A stretch of DNA of 64,000 nucleotides from Bog-756 sp963778165. Its GTDB lineage: Bacteria > Actinomycetota > Acidimicrobiia > Acidimicrobiales > RAAP-2. Under the pieces are notes generated by a model. That model saw only the letters and a list, made by a program, of their open reading frames with translations. It was not told where the DNA came from and searched no databases. Location of the stretch: contig CAVZTE010000003.1 of assembly GCA_963778165.1 (NCBI GenBank), positions 124,001 through 188,000 of the forward strand, read 5' to 3'. This document shows, one piece after another, positions 17,425 to 25,022 of the stretch. How positions within the stretch are numbered: the first letter of the stretch is position 1; each line of letters begins with the position of its first letter. The position numbers were made by a program, and so were the translations under genes.

Positions 17425-18348
17425 GTGCCTGAGTCACGCTGCCTCCTGACTGTTCATGCCCATCCTGACGACGAATCGTCCAAGGGCGCGGGCACGGTCG
17501 CCCTGTACCACGCCCAGGGGGTCCAGACGGTCCTGGTGTGCTGCACCGGGGGCGAGGAGGGCGAGGTCCTCAACCCGGCCATGGACACCCCCGAGACCCA
17601 CGCCCGGATGGCCGAGCTGCGCCGGGAGGAGCTGGCCAAGGCCGCCGCCATCATCGGCTACGACGAGGTGGTCATGCTGGGCTACCGCGATTCGGGCATG
17701 GCCGGCTCGGAGGCCAACGCCAACCCCGAGAGCTTCGCCCAGGCTCCCTTCGACGAGGCGGTCGGGCGGCTGGTGACGGTGGTGCGGCGGACCCGGCCCC
17801 AGGTCATGGTGGTCTACGGCGACGACCAGTCCGGCTATCCCCACCCCGACCACATCCGGGCCCACGAGATCGGGGTGGCGGCCTTTGCCGCTGCGGGCGA
17901 TGCCGGGCAGTTCCCCGAGGCCGGCCAGGCATGGCAGCCGAGCAAGCTCTACTACACGTCGTTCTCGGTGGCCCGCTTCCAGGAGGTCCACGCCAAATTC
18001 GAGGAGCTGGGGCTGGAGTCGCCCTTCGATGACGAGTGGCGCAACCGGTGGAAGGACCGGCCGGCCGACATCATCACCACCTCCATCGACATCACCGGGT
18101 TCGCCGATGTCCGACGGGAGGCCCTCCTGGCCCACGCCACCCAGGTCGACCCCAAGTCCCCGTTCTGGTTCGGCCTGCCTCCCGAGGTCATGGCCACCAT
18201 CCACCCCTACGACGACTACCGGCTGGCCCGGACCGTGCCCCCCGGCCTGGGCGGCGGAGAGCCCACGGCCGACGGATCGCCCGGCTCCGGCCTCGGGACC
18301 GAGACCGATCTCTTCGCCGGCATCCCCGGACTGGCCGGCGCCGGATAG
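17425..18348 (+). CDS. mca: Mycothiol S-conjugate amidase
   Basis: Mca hydrolyses mycothiol S-conjugates to release mercapturic acids, a detoxification step specific to mycothiol-producing actinobacteria. Zinc-binding AHPDDESSKGAGTVALYHAQ, TGGEEGEVLNPAMDTPETHA, MLGYRDSGMAGSEAN and the DQSGYPHPDHIRAHEIG motif match Mca closely. The MDTPE and QSGYPHPDH segments separate it from MshB. 307 aa. GTG 17425 follows TAGCGT by 7 nt, so the start is well supported. Confidence 0.95.
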   Translation: MPESRCLLTVHAHPDDESSKGAGTVALYHAQGVQTVLVCCTGGEEGEVLNPAMDTPETHARMAELRREELAKAAAIIGYDEVVMLGYRDSGMAGSEANANPESFAQAPFDEAVGRLVTVVRRTRPQVMVVYGDDQSGYPHPDHIRAHEIGVAAFAAAGDAGQFPEAGQAWQPSKLYYTSFSVARFQEVHAKFEELGLESPFDDEWRNRWKDRPADIITTSIDITGFADVRREALLAHATQVDPKSPFWFGLPPEVMATIHPYDDYRLARTVPPGLGGGEPTADGSPGSGLGTETDLFAGIPGLAGAG

Positions 18349-18394
18349 GTTCACGGCGACCAGCGCCGGATAGGTTCGCGGCGACCAGCGCCGG
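18341..18394. repeat. 25-bp direct repeat after mca
   Basis: Two near-identical 25-bp units beginning CGCCGGATAGGTTC and ending GGCGACCAG straddle the mca stop codon. Confidence 0.85.
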
Positions 18395-18430
18395 CGTGAG
18401 AGTCAGCACCGGAATGGGAGGTAGGCAGGC

Positions 18431-18817
18431 ATGGCCAAGTGGTTGACCCAACCGTGGTTCGACGAGGCCCGGTCGGTGGTCGCCGACCGACCCGTGGCGC
18501 CGGGACTCACCGCGGTGCTCCAGTTCGACGTCACCGGAGGGCCCGAGGGGGAAGTCACCTACCACTGGGACCTCGAGGACGGCCGCCTGGTGTCGGGCGC
18601 CGAAGGTTCCGCCGATGCCCCGGACGTCACCCTGACCATGGGGTGGGCCGACGCCGCCGCGGTCCAACGGGGCGACCTCGACCCCAACGTGGCCTTCATG
18701 CAGGGTCGGATGAAGGTGGCCGGTTCGATGGCCGTGATGTTGGCCCTGCTGCCCACGGTCAACACCCCCGAGCACCAGGAGCTTCGGCGGCAGATTGCCG
18801 CCGCTACCTCATTCTGA
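18431..18817 (+). CDS. SCP2 sterol-binding domain protein
   Basis: 128-residue protein of the sterol carrier protein 2 fold: a LQFDVTGGPEGEVTYHWDLE sheet, the DVTLTMGWADAAAVQRGDLD segment and the NVAFMQGRMKVAGSMAVMLA helix typical of the lipid tunnel. Binds a hydrophobic ligand, sterol or acyl, not identified here. ATG 18431 follows GGGAGGTAGGCAGGC. Its 3' end overlaps the convergent membrane-protein gene by 14 bp. Confidence 0.88.
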   Translation: MAKWLTQPWFDEARSVVADRPVAPGLTAVLQFDVTGGPEGEVTYHWDLEDGRLVSGAEGSADAPDVTLTMGWADAAAVQRGDLDPNVAFMQGRMKVAGSMAVMLALLPTVNTPEHQELRRQIAAATSF

Positions 18818-19661
18818 GCAGATCGGTCCTTCCGGAGCCGGCCCCGATGGCACCGGATCCGTAGCCACCCAGGTAAGGCAGGTGGATGGTGCCCGCACTC
18901 TGCAACAGGATCACCGTCACGGCGGCGCACAGGAAGACGATCAGGGCCACCACCAGGAACGGCTGGACGTCGGCCCAGGTGATGCCGTGCTTTTGGGGCC
19001 GTGGCTCGCTGCGCCGCTCGGCGTCCTGGCCCCAGCGCACCACCCGGGTCACCGAGGAGGCCCCGTCCGGGCCCTGGTAGCGGAGGGCGAAGGCCGTGAC
19101 ACGGCGGGAGATCTCCCGCACGTCGCCTCCCGGGATCAGGAACCGATAGGTCTGGGTGGGGGTCTGGATCCCGATGAGGGCGCCGCTCTCCCGGTCGGAC
19201 TCCGGGCGATTGGTGGCAGCCGAATCGGTGACCGAGCTGGCCGGGACGGGGGCCGGGCCCCGGCGGTTGAGCTCGGGGTCGACCCACCATTCGGGGATGA
19301 CCCCACCGCTCCACGGCTCGACCACGTGGGACATCACCGATGACCAGGGGAGCACCCGGGGACGCTCGCCCCGGGCACTGACCACCCCGACCCCTCCCTC
19401 GGCGAAGGTCACCGAGTCGATGGGGACGGCGTCGGTGTCGTCGGCGTCCAGGAGGAGCAGGTTCTCCAGACGGAACTGGTCGGGCGGCGGGCTCGAGGAG
19501 GAGGTGGTCCCATTGGAGCCCGGGCCCGGGCCCGAGCCCGAGGCCGAGTCGGAGGCCGGGGGCGCCCCGGCTGATCCGGCAGGTGTCCCGGCAGCCGCCC
19601 CGCCCGACCCGACATCGGTCCGGCTGACATGTCCTCGGCCGGTTGCGGATCCACCCATCAC
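18804..19661 (-). CDS. Hypothetical single-pass membrane protein
   Basis: 285 residues, no family recognised. Residues 1-60 are Gly/Ser/Ala/Pro-rich and disordered. A globular part follows (NLLLLDADDTDAVPIDSVTF onward). One membrane helix near residue 235 (FLVVALIVFLCAAVTVILLQ) is followed by a Gly-rich tail. The layout suggests a cytoplasmic domain anchored by a C-terminal helix. It starts at or near ATG/GTG 19661-19664, with TAGCCT nine bases upstream of the GTG. Confidence 0.6.
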   Translation of the reverse strand: MMGGSATGRGHVSRTDVGSGGAAAGTPAGSAGAPPASDSASGSGPGPGSNGTTSSSSPPPDQFRLENLLLLDADDTDAVPIDSVTFAEGGVGVVSARGERPRVLPWSSVMSHVVEPWSGGVIPEWWVDPELNRRGPAPVPASSVTDSAATNRPESDRESGALIGIQTPTQTYRFLIPGGDVREISRRVTAFALRYQGPDGASSVTRVVRWGQDAERRSEPRPQKHGITWADVQPFLVVALIVFLCAAVTVILLQSAGTIHLPYLGGYGSGAIGAGSGRTDLLRMR

Positions 19662-19779
19662 AGGTCTGCCAGGCTACCGGCGCTGCGCACGGAGCTGGGG
19701 ACCAGAGTGATTCCATCCCGCCCGACCGGACCGGACCCCCGTCCGCCCGGGCCGATCGCTCGGCCCCGAAAGAAGGGGG

Positions 19780-20625
19780 TCAGCGCTCCCGCATGGCGTC
19801 GCGGAGCGGCCGGTAACCGATCAGGGTGACGCCGGCGTCGGCCACCACCTGGCCGAGGCCACGAAAGGCCACCAACAGCTCGTGGTCGCTGACCCGGTCC
19901 CGCCAGTCGGTGCAGATGGCCCGCAGCTCGGGGGTGTCGACGGCCGGACGGAGGGTCAGCTCGGTGACCCCGGGTTGAAGGCCGTGGACGAACTCGAGGA
20001 AGACCTGGCGGATGTCCGGTGGCCCCGGGCCTCCGGCCAGGGTGACGAACCGGTCGGCGTAGAGCACCCCCTCATCGGCGGCCAGCTGCCGGACCGGAAA
20101 GCCCACATTGGGCTCGTCCTCGGCGCTGAGGAGCCGCAGGGGCAGGCCGAAGTCGACGGCTAGCTCGAGGTAGATGTCGAAGAACTCCGGGCGGAGGAGG
20201 AGGGCGTCGAGGTGGGCGTCCAGGTGGCTGATGTCGAAGCCCCACAGGACGGCCCGCTCGATCTGGGCCCGGCACTCCCGTCGGACCTCGTCGAGGTCGG
20301 CGTGGTCCCAGACGTCGGTGACCGTCCGGGGAAAGCCCCCGTCGCCGTCGAGGAGGGAAGGGGCCTGGGTGATCGGCCCCCACCGGTAGAGGTCATGCTC
20401 GGCGTTGAGGGTGAGTTGCACGCCCACGTCGTCGCCCCGGAACCGAGACGCCGACTCCCGCGCCCAAGGAGCCGGGACGATCAGCGAGGCACTGGTGCCG
20501 ATGCCGGTGCGGAGCGCCTCGTACACCCCCACGGTGGCAGCGTGGCACAGACCGAGATCGGCACAGTTGAGGATGAGCAGCTTGGCGTCGGAGGGGTGGT
20601 TGAGGCGCTCGGCGACCGTCGGCAT
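19780..20625 (-). CDS. ChbG/YdjC-like carbohydrate deacetylase
   Basis: YdjC/ChbG superfamily (diacetylchitobiose-type deacetylase, metal-dependent). N-terminal strand LLILNCADLGLCHAATVGVY corresponds to the NADDFG motif, but the first metal-associated Asp position is Ala-shifted (NCADLG). The HLDAHLDALL block supplies the conserved H-x-D-x-H. 281 aa. ATG 20625 follows a TACGGT box by 7 nt, indicating a leaderless transcript. Substrate unknown. Confidence 0.8.
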   Translation of the reverse strand: MPTVAERLNHPSDAKLLILNCADLGLCHAATVGVYEALRTGIGTSASLIVPAPWARESASRFRGDDVGVQLTLNAEHDLYRWGPITQAPSLLDGDGGFPRTVTDVWDHADLDEVRRECRAQIERAVLWGFDISHLDAHLDALLLRPEFFDIYLELAVDFGLPLRLLSAEDEPNVGFPVRQLAADEGVLYADRFVTLAGGPGPPDIRQVFLEFVHGLQPGVTELTLRPAVDTPELRAICTDWRDRVSDHELLVAFRGLGQVVADAGVTLIGYRPLRDAMRER

Positions 20626-20632
20626 CCACCTG

Positions 20633-20638
20633 ACCGTA
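20633..20638 (-). promoter_or_regulatory. -10 box TACGGT of the ChbG-like gene
   Basis: On the minus strand TACGGT is separated by 7 nt from ATG 20625, matching the other leaderless promoters. Confidence 0.6.
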
Positions 20639-20651
20639 GTGCCGTCGGCTC

Positions 20652-21002
20652 TCAGGCGGCGCGACCGGCCCGGCCGGCCCGACCGCGGCCCCGCTCCTGT
20701 CGGTCGACCCCGCTGTCCTCCAGTCGCCTGGCCCCGCTGTCCTCCAGTCGCCTGGCCCCACGGTCGCCCAGCCGCTCGCCCAACCGGTCACCCAACCGAT
20801 CGCCCGTACGGTCGTCCCGATTGCCCCCAGAAGGCTCCCCGAGCAGCGCCCGGGCCGCAGCGACTCCCTGACGACCGATCCGCCGGGTGTCCTCGTCCAG
20901 CTGCCAGTCGGACGGAGGGCGGGGGGCCTCCGCTTCGGGCGGGCAGCTGAGGGGCAGCTGGGGCTGGATCATCGGGGAGCGACGACGGCGATCGGATGTC
21001 AT
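20652..21002 (-). CDS. Hypothetical protein with C-terminal repeats
   Basis: 116 residues. A short conserved-looking core (DWQLDEDTRRIGRQGVAAAR) resembles small actinobacterial proteins with a DxxTRxIGRxGVAxAR motif, function unknown. The C-terminal half is made of charged repeats (GDRLGDRLGERLGDR and two ARRLEDSG copies) produced by tandem DNA repeats including a 24-bp unit. ATG 21002 faces the divergent oxidoreductase gene. Confidence 0.6.
   Translation of the reverse strand: MTSDRRRRSPMIQPQLPLSCPPEAEAPRPPSDWQLDEDTRRIGRQGVAAARALLGEPSGGNRDDRTGDRLGDRLGERLGDRGARRLEDSGARRLEDSGVDRQERGRGRAGRAGRAA
20698..20815. repeat. 24-bp and 12-bp tandem repeats
   Basis: CTGTCCTCCAGTCGCCTGGC(CCCG) occurs twice as a 24-bp unit, followed by degenerate 12-bp CGGTCGCCCAGC-like copies. 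All keep the reading frame of the minus-strand gene. Confidence 0.85.
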
Positions 21003-21038
21003 GGGTGCAGCATGCCTGGAGGGTGTATTACGGGTGCC

Positions 21039-22043
21039 ATGGCTGAGGAGAAGACTGAGGAGCAGACAGGTGTGAAGTCCGGGGCCCGGTACGGCATCAC
21101 GGTGCCGTTCGACGGGGTGACCCTCGAGGATCACCGCAGGTGGTACGCACAATTGGTCGATCTGGGCTACACCGACGTGTGGTCTGCGGAGACCGATGGG
21201 GTGGACGGGTTCACCCCGCTGGCCCTGGCCTCGGCCTGGTCGCCCTCCCTCCAACTTGGGGTGGCCATCATCCCGGCGTACACCCGGGGTCCAGCCCTCT
21301 TGGCCCAGAGCGTGGCCGGCCTGGCCGAGGCTGCTCCGGGGAGGTTCACCCTGGGCCTCGGAACCTCCTCCGACGTCATCGTGAGCCGGTGGAACGGCAT
21401 GGAGTTCGCCGAGCCCTACAAGCGGGTCCGGGACACCATCCGCTTCCTCCGGTCGGCGCTGGCCGGGGAGAAGGTGGACCAGCAGTACGAGACGTTCTCG
21501 GTGCGGGGCTTCCGGCTGGCCCGGCCGGTCGAGCACCCACCGCCGATCTTTCTGGCCGCCCTCCGCCCCGGCATGCTGAGGCTGGCCGGTCGGGAGGCGG
21601 ACGGGGTCATCCTCAACTGGCTCTCGGCGGAGGACGTGGCCACGGTGAAGCCGGAGATCGGCAGCGGGGTCCCGGTGGCGGCCCGGATCTTCGTCTGTCC
21701 CACCGAGGACGCCGACATGGCCCGGGCCGTGGGCCGGAGGATGATCGCCGCCTATCTCAACGTCGGGGTCTACGCCGCCTTCCACCGTTGGCTGGGGCGG
21801 GGGGCCGAGCTCGAGCCCATGTGGGCGGCCTGGCAGGCCGGGGACCGCAAGGGCGCCCTGGCGGCCATCCCGGACGAGGTGGTCGACGCCCTGGTCGTCC
21901 ACGGTTCCTACGACCAGTGCCGGGCCCACGTCGGCCGGTACGTGGCCCGCGGGGTGGACATCCCGGTGATGGCGGTCATCCCCCTGGGCGAGCCCCTCGA
22001 CGCCGTCATCAAGGGGCTGGCTCCCCCCTGGAATCCCGGCTGA
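21039..22043 (+). CDS. LLM class F420-dependent oxidoreductase
   Basis: Luciferase-like TIM barrel, 334 aa, using F420 or FMN. Family elements: RYGITVPFDGVTLEDHRRWY, LGYTDVWSAETDGVDGFTPL, the QLGVAIIPAYTRGPALLAQS strand, LAEAAPGRFTLGLGTSSDVI and FRLARPVEHPPPIFLAALRP. Closest in style to actinobacterial F420-dependent LLM enzymes; substrate unknown. ATG 21039 begins MAEEKTEEQ; the upstream in-frame Met at 21012 is unlikely. A second LLM gene follows about 375 bp downstream. Confidence 0.92.
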   Translation: MAEEKTEEQTGVKSGARYGITVPFDGVTLEDHRRWYAQLVDLGYTDVWSAETDGVDGFTPLALASAWSPSLQLGVAIIPAYTRGPALLAQSVAGLAEAAPGRFTLGLGTSSDVIVSRWNGMEFAEPYKRVRDTIRFLRSALAGEKVDQQYETFSVRGFRLARPVEHPPPIFLAALRPGMLRLAGREADGVILNWLSAEDVATVKPEIGSGVPVAARIFVCPTEDADMARAVGRRMIAAYLNVGVYAAFHRWLGRGAELEPMWAAWQAGDRKGALAAIPDEVVDALVVHGSYDQCRAHVGRYVARGVDIPVMAVIPLGEPLDAVIKGLAPPWNPG

Positions 22044-22052
22044 ACCACACCG

Positions 22053-22084
22053 GGCCACGGAGGGCCACGGAGGGCCATGGAGGC
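22053..22084. repeat. 10-bp tandem repeat
   Basis: GGGCCACGGA occurs about three times in a row (last copy changed to GGGCCATGGA) just after the LLM stop codon. Confidence 0.85.
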
Positions 22085-22117
22085 GTCCGCCCCACCTATC
22101 GGCTCCGGGCGGAGCGG

Positions 22118-22241
22118 TCAGCTCCGGCTGTAGCGGGCCACGATCTCGGCGTCCCGCTCCCGGACCTGTGCGGCCAGGTCCGACGGCATCGTCCATGATC
22201 GATGCGTCGGAGCTGCTTCCCATGAGGATGGCGACTGACAT
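22118..22241 (-). pseudogene. purE-like remnant (N-terminal fragment)
   Basis: From ATG 22241 the minus strand reads MSVAILMGSSSDASIMDDA, a strong match to the phosphate-binding N-terminus of N5-CAIR mutase PurE. The rest of the ~160-residue enzyme, including the conserved SAHRTP segment, is missing. In the next frame a short helix-like end (MPSDLAAQVRERDAEIVARY) runs to TGA 22118. Either a purE gene with its core deleted and a frameshift, or a fragment left by rearrangement. No purK or other purine gene is nearby. Confidence 0.5.
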
Positions 22242-22417
22242 GGGGGGGCATTCCGCCCACCTGGTGGCGCCGGTCACATCCGCTGCACCGGAGGGGCTCC
22301 CGGCAGGAATTCGAATCGGCCGATACGGTGGGTCGGGGCCGTCGACAGGCCTGTCGGCCACAGTTGTGGCCGCGGCCGGAGAACGGCAAGAGAGAATGGC
22401 CAGAGAAGGAGTGCATC

Positions 22418-23320
22418 GTGCGCATCGGCGTAATGTTCGACACCGAGAAGCCCTTTGACAACGTCGTAGAGCAGGTCCAGGGCCTCCATCGGGCCGGGAT
22501 CGAGACCGCGTGGGCTTCCCAGATCTTCGCCTACGACGCCCTGACGGCGTTGGCCGCGGTGGGACGCGAGGTTCCCGGTATCGGCCTCGGCACCGCGGTG
22601 GTGCCCACCTACCCGCGCCACCCGGTCATGTTGGCGGCCCAGGCACTGACCGTGCAGGCCGCCACCGGCGGCCGTCTGACCCTGGGCATCGGGCTCTCCC
22701 ACCAGATGGTGATCGAGAACGTCTTCGGTATGTCCTTCGAGAAGCCGGCGCGGCACATGAAGGAGTACCTGTCGATCCTGGTGCCGTTGCTCGAAGGAGA
22801 GCAGGTGTCCTTCGCCGGTGAGACCCTCAGCGCGTCGACCTTCGGACCGTTGCAGATCACCACTCCGCCCCCACCGGTGCTGGTGGCCGCCCTGGGAACG
22901 GTGATGCTGCAGATCGCCGGCCGGATGGCTGCCGGCACCATCACCTGGATGACCGGGCCTACGACCATCGAGTCGCATGTGATCCCCACCATCCGGGATG
23001 CCGCAGCCGAAGCCGGTCGGCCCGTCCCGAGGGTCGGTGTGGGTCTGCCGGTGTGCGTCACCGCTGACATCGATGCGGCCCGGGAGAAGGCCGCAGAGGT
23101 GTTCTCGATCTACGGCCACCTCCCCTCGTACCGGGCCATGCTCGACCGTGAAGGGGCTGCCGGCCCCGCCGATGTGGCCATCGTCGGTTCCGAGTCGGCG
23201 GTCACCGAGCAGATCAGCCGCCTGGCCGACATGGGGGTCACCGATTTCTGCGGTGCACCGTTCGGGAACGCCGGTCAGATCGAGACGACCGTGGGCGTGC
23301 TGTCCACCCTGGTCTCCTGA
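22418..23320 (+). CDS. LLM class F420-dependent oxidoreductase
   Basis: 300-residue luciferase-like barrel: RIGVMFDTEKPFDNVVEQVQ, the GIGLGTAVVPTYPRHPVMLA strand, LTLGIGLSHQMVIENVFGMS and FGPLQITTPPPPVLVAALGT. Resembles the TIGR03564-type F420 LLM proteins that start MRIGV. GTG 22418 is chosen because it follows GAGAAGGAG by about 8 nt and matches the family N-terminus. Substrate unknown; paralogous to the gene at 21039. Confidence 0.92.
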   Translation: MRIGVMFDTEKPFDNVVEQVQGLHRAGIETAWASQIFAYDALTALAAVGREVPGIGLGTAVVPTYPRHPVMLAAQALTVQAATGGRLTLGIGLSHQMVIENVFGMSFEKPARHMKEYLSILVPLLEGEQVSFAGETLSASTFGPLQITTPPPPVLVAALGTVMLQIAGRMAAGTITWMTGPTTIESHVIPTIRDAAAEAGRPVPRVGVGLPVCVTADIDAAREKAAEVFSIYGHLPSYRAMLDREGAAGPADVAIVGSESAVTEQISRLADMGVTDFCGAPFGNAGQIETTVGVLSTLVS

Positions 23321-23347
23321 GGAGACTCTTCATCGGAGCGTTCGCTG

Positions 23348-23503
23348 TCAGCCCGCCTTCCGCTCTGCGACGATCGGGTACAGCCTGAACAGCGGGAAGG
23401 CGGCCTCGGAGTCGTGCGGCACGAAGTGCGATCCGGTCTTGGCATCAAACTGCAATCGATCATTCCGCGAACAGATGCTGCATGTCACGGGGTCGTGGTC
23501 CAT
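23348..23503 (-). CDS. Small CxxC protein (51 aa), hypothetical
   Basis: A 51-residue frame from ATG 23503 with AGGGAGAC just upstream. It begins MDHDPVTCSICSRNDRLQFD, carrying a CxxC pair, and continues TGSHFVPHDSEAAFPLF. The single CxxC and small size suggest a metal- or redox-binding protein, but the second pair of ligands expected for a zinc ribbon is missing. Convergent with the LLM gene. Confidence 0.5.
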   Translation of the reverse strand: MDHDPVTCSICSRNDRLQFDAKTGSHFVPHDSEAAFPLFRLYPIVAERKAG

Positions 23504-23788
23504 GGCGTCTCCCTGAAGCGATCAACGCCCCTCTCCATCATTCATCGGCACAATCGCTCGAACCCTTGACTTTTGACGGGGGTTCACGCCTGCAACGAGG
23601 GCTCACCCCTCGTTCACATAGGGCAGGCATCGGCCGAAGGAGATACAGCGCGGAAAATGCCGACAGAAGATGGAAGCGTGCGTTCAGGCAGAAGCGTTTG
23701 GGGAGCACGTTCAGACAGAATTGTCGAGGAAGAGGAACAGCCGGAGCGACCGACCTACACGACGACGCGCTGTCGCAATGGCCGTGTC
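23504..23788. other. Intergenic region without recognised gene
   Basis: About 285 bp, visibly AT-richer than the surroundings. Likely carries the promoter of the small minus-strand gene and the 3' region of the DsbA-like gene. No convincing ORF, RNA or terminator seen. Confidence 0.6.
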
Positions 23789-24397
23789 TTACTTGGTCAG
23801 GCGGGTGTGCTTGAACTCGTTGAGTTCGGGACGCTCGTTCATGAGCTCCAAGATGCCGTCGACAGTTTCGCGAGCCAGCGTCCCGTCACCTTGCGGACGA
23901 TTCATCAGCCTCACGAACACCGCGCTGTCACCGACGATGAACGTGGGCACGCCGAACACGTCGAGTTGACTCACCACTCGATCGTGCTCGTCCCGCACCG
24001 CTTTCGCCGGCCAACCCGACTCGACCTCGGCCAACACCAGGTCGGCATCGGCCCCGGCGCGGGTGAGGGCCTCCCGCACGACGGCAACATCGCGCAGATC
24101 GCCGCCATCGTCATGACGGGCTGCGAACAGCGAGCGGTGCACGGCGGGGAAGATCGCCTCGAACCGGTCCCGAACCACCACACCGGCAGCCAGGGCCACC
24201 AGGTCGGCCTGCTGGGCCGGGTCGTCCCACGCCGGGGTTCCGCCCTCAGGCACGTGTGACTGGTTGAGGAAGAACGGCACGAAGGTGACGTCCCACGGGG
24301 CTCCCGCCTCCAGTCCGTCGAGCACGTGCTCATGTCCATTACGGGCGAAGGGGCACCGGTAGTCCCAGGTCACAGCAAAAGTCGGCCTCGAAGTCAT
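23789..24397 (-). CDS. DsbA-family thioredoxin-fold protein
   Basis: 202 aa with a thioredoxin-like/DsbA (FrnE, HCCA isomerase) fold. The N-terminal active-site region is TWDYRCPFARNGHEHVLDGL, with a single Cys where CxxC would be (YRCPFA). The cis-Pro region is DVFGVPTFIVGDSAVFVRLM, followed by a typical C-terminal helix. A lone Cys suggests a glutathione/mycothiol-transferase-like or mycoredoxin-like role rather than disulfide oxidase. No signal peptide, so cytoplasmic. Substrate unknown. Confidence 0.85.
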   Translation of the reverse strand: MTSRPTFAVTWDYRCPFARNGHEHVLDGLEAGAPWDVTFVPFFLNQSHVPEGGTPAWDDPAQQADLVALAAGVVVRDRFEAIFPAVHRSLFAARHDDGGDLRDVAVVREALTRAGADADLVLAEVESGWPAKAVRDEHDRVVSQLDVFGVPTFIVGDSAVFVRLMNRPQGDGTLARETVDGILELMNERPELNEFKHTRLTK

Positions 24398-24482
24398 GTC
24401 TGTGCAACCCCCTGGGTCAGCGATCCATTCCGGTTCCCCGGCTCCCGCAAAGGGGAGTCGAGTCGTGGAACGTACACCCTGG

Positions 24483-25022
24483 TCAGAGGAGCCGGCGCCC
24501 TATCAGGCCGAGGGCTGTCCCGATAGCGGCGCCGCCCAGCACGTCGGAGGCGTGGTGGGCCCGGAGGTGGAGCCGACTGACCCCGACCAGCGTGGCGCTG
24601 GTGAACAACAGAGCGTTGCCGGCCCGGTCGTGGCCCTGACTCATGACCGTGGCCGCGCAGAAGGCGGCCAGGGTGTGTCCGCTGGGGAAGCTGGTGGTCT
24701 TGGGCTCACGGACCGGGACGCCGCCCTCGGTGATGCCGACCTCGGTCCGATCCGGTCGGGAGCGGCCGACCACGGCCTTGAGCCCGGCGTTCACCAGGCT
24801 CGACTCGATGCCGGCGATGGCCAGTGCCCGCACCGCCCGGGCTCGCTCGGGTCCGGTGTGCCGGGCCCGCCACACGGTGGTCGCCGCCCACATCAACCCG
24901 TGGTCGCCCAGGCCGGTGACCACCTTGGCCACGCTGTCGGCGCTGGGATTGCCCCGCAGCGGTTCGAACCAGGCGTCCACCTGCTCGTCGAACGAGTGGA
25001 CCAGGTCCATGACACCGCTCAT
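24483..25022 (-). CDS. PAP2 family phosphatase
   Basis: Membrane phosphatidic-acid phosphatase-type enzyme, 179 aa. Catalytic motifs in order: KAVVGRSRPDR (KxxxxxxRP), TSFPSGHTLAAF (PSGH), and SRLHLRAHHASDVLGGAAIG (SRxxxxxHxxxD). Hydrophobic segments surround them. In the present sequence the frame is continuous with the upstream RecB-like gene, but ATG 25022 overlaps the corrected RecB stop (ATGA), so the proteins are probably separate. Likely acts on undecaprenyl or lipid phosphates. Confidence 0.88.
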   Translation of the reverse strand: MSGVMDLVHSFDEQVDAWFEPLRGNPSADSVAKVVTGLGDHGLMWAATTVWRARHTGPERARAVRALAIAGIESSLVNAGLKAVVGRSRPDRTEVGITEGGVPVREPKTTSFPSGHTLAAFCAATVMSQGHDRAGNALLFTSATLVGVSRLHLRAHHASDVLGGAAIGTALGLIGRRLL

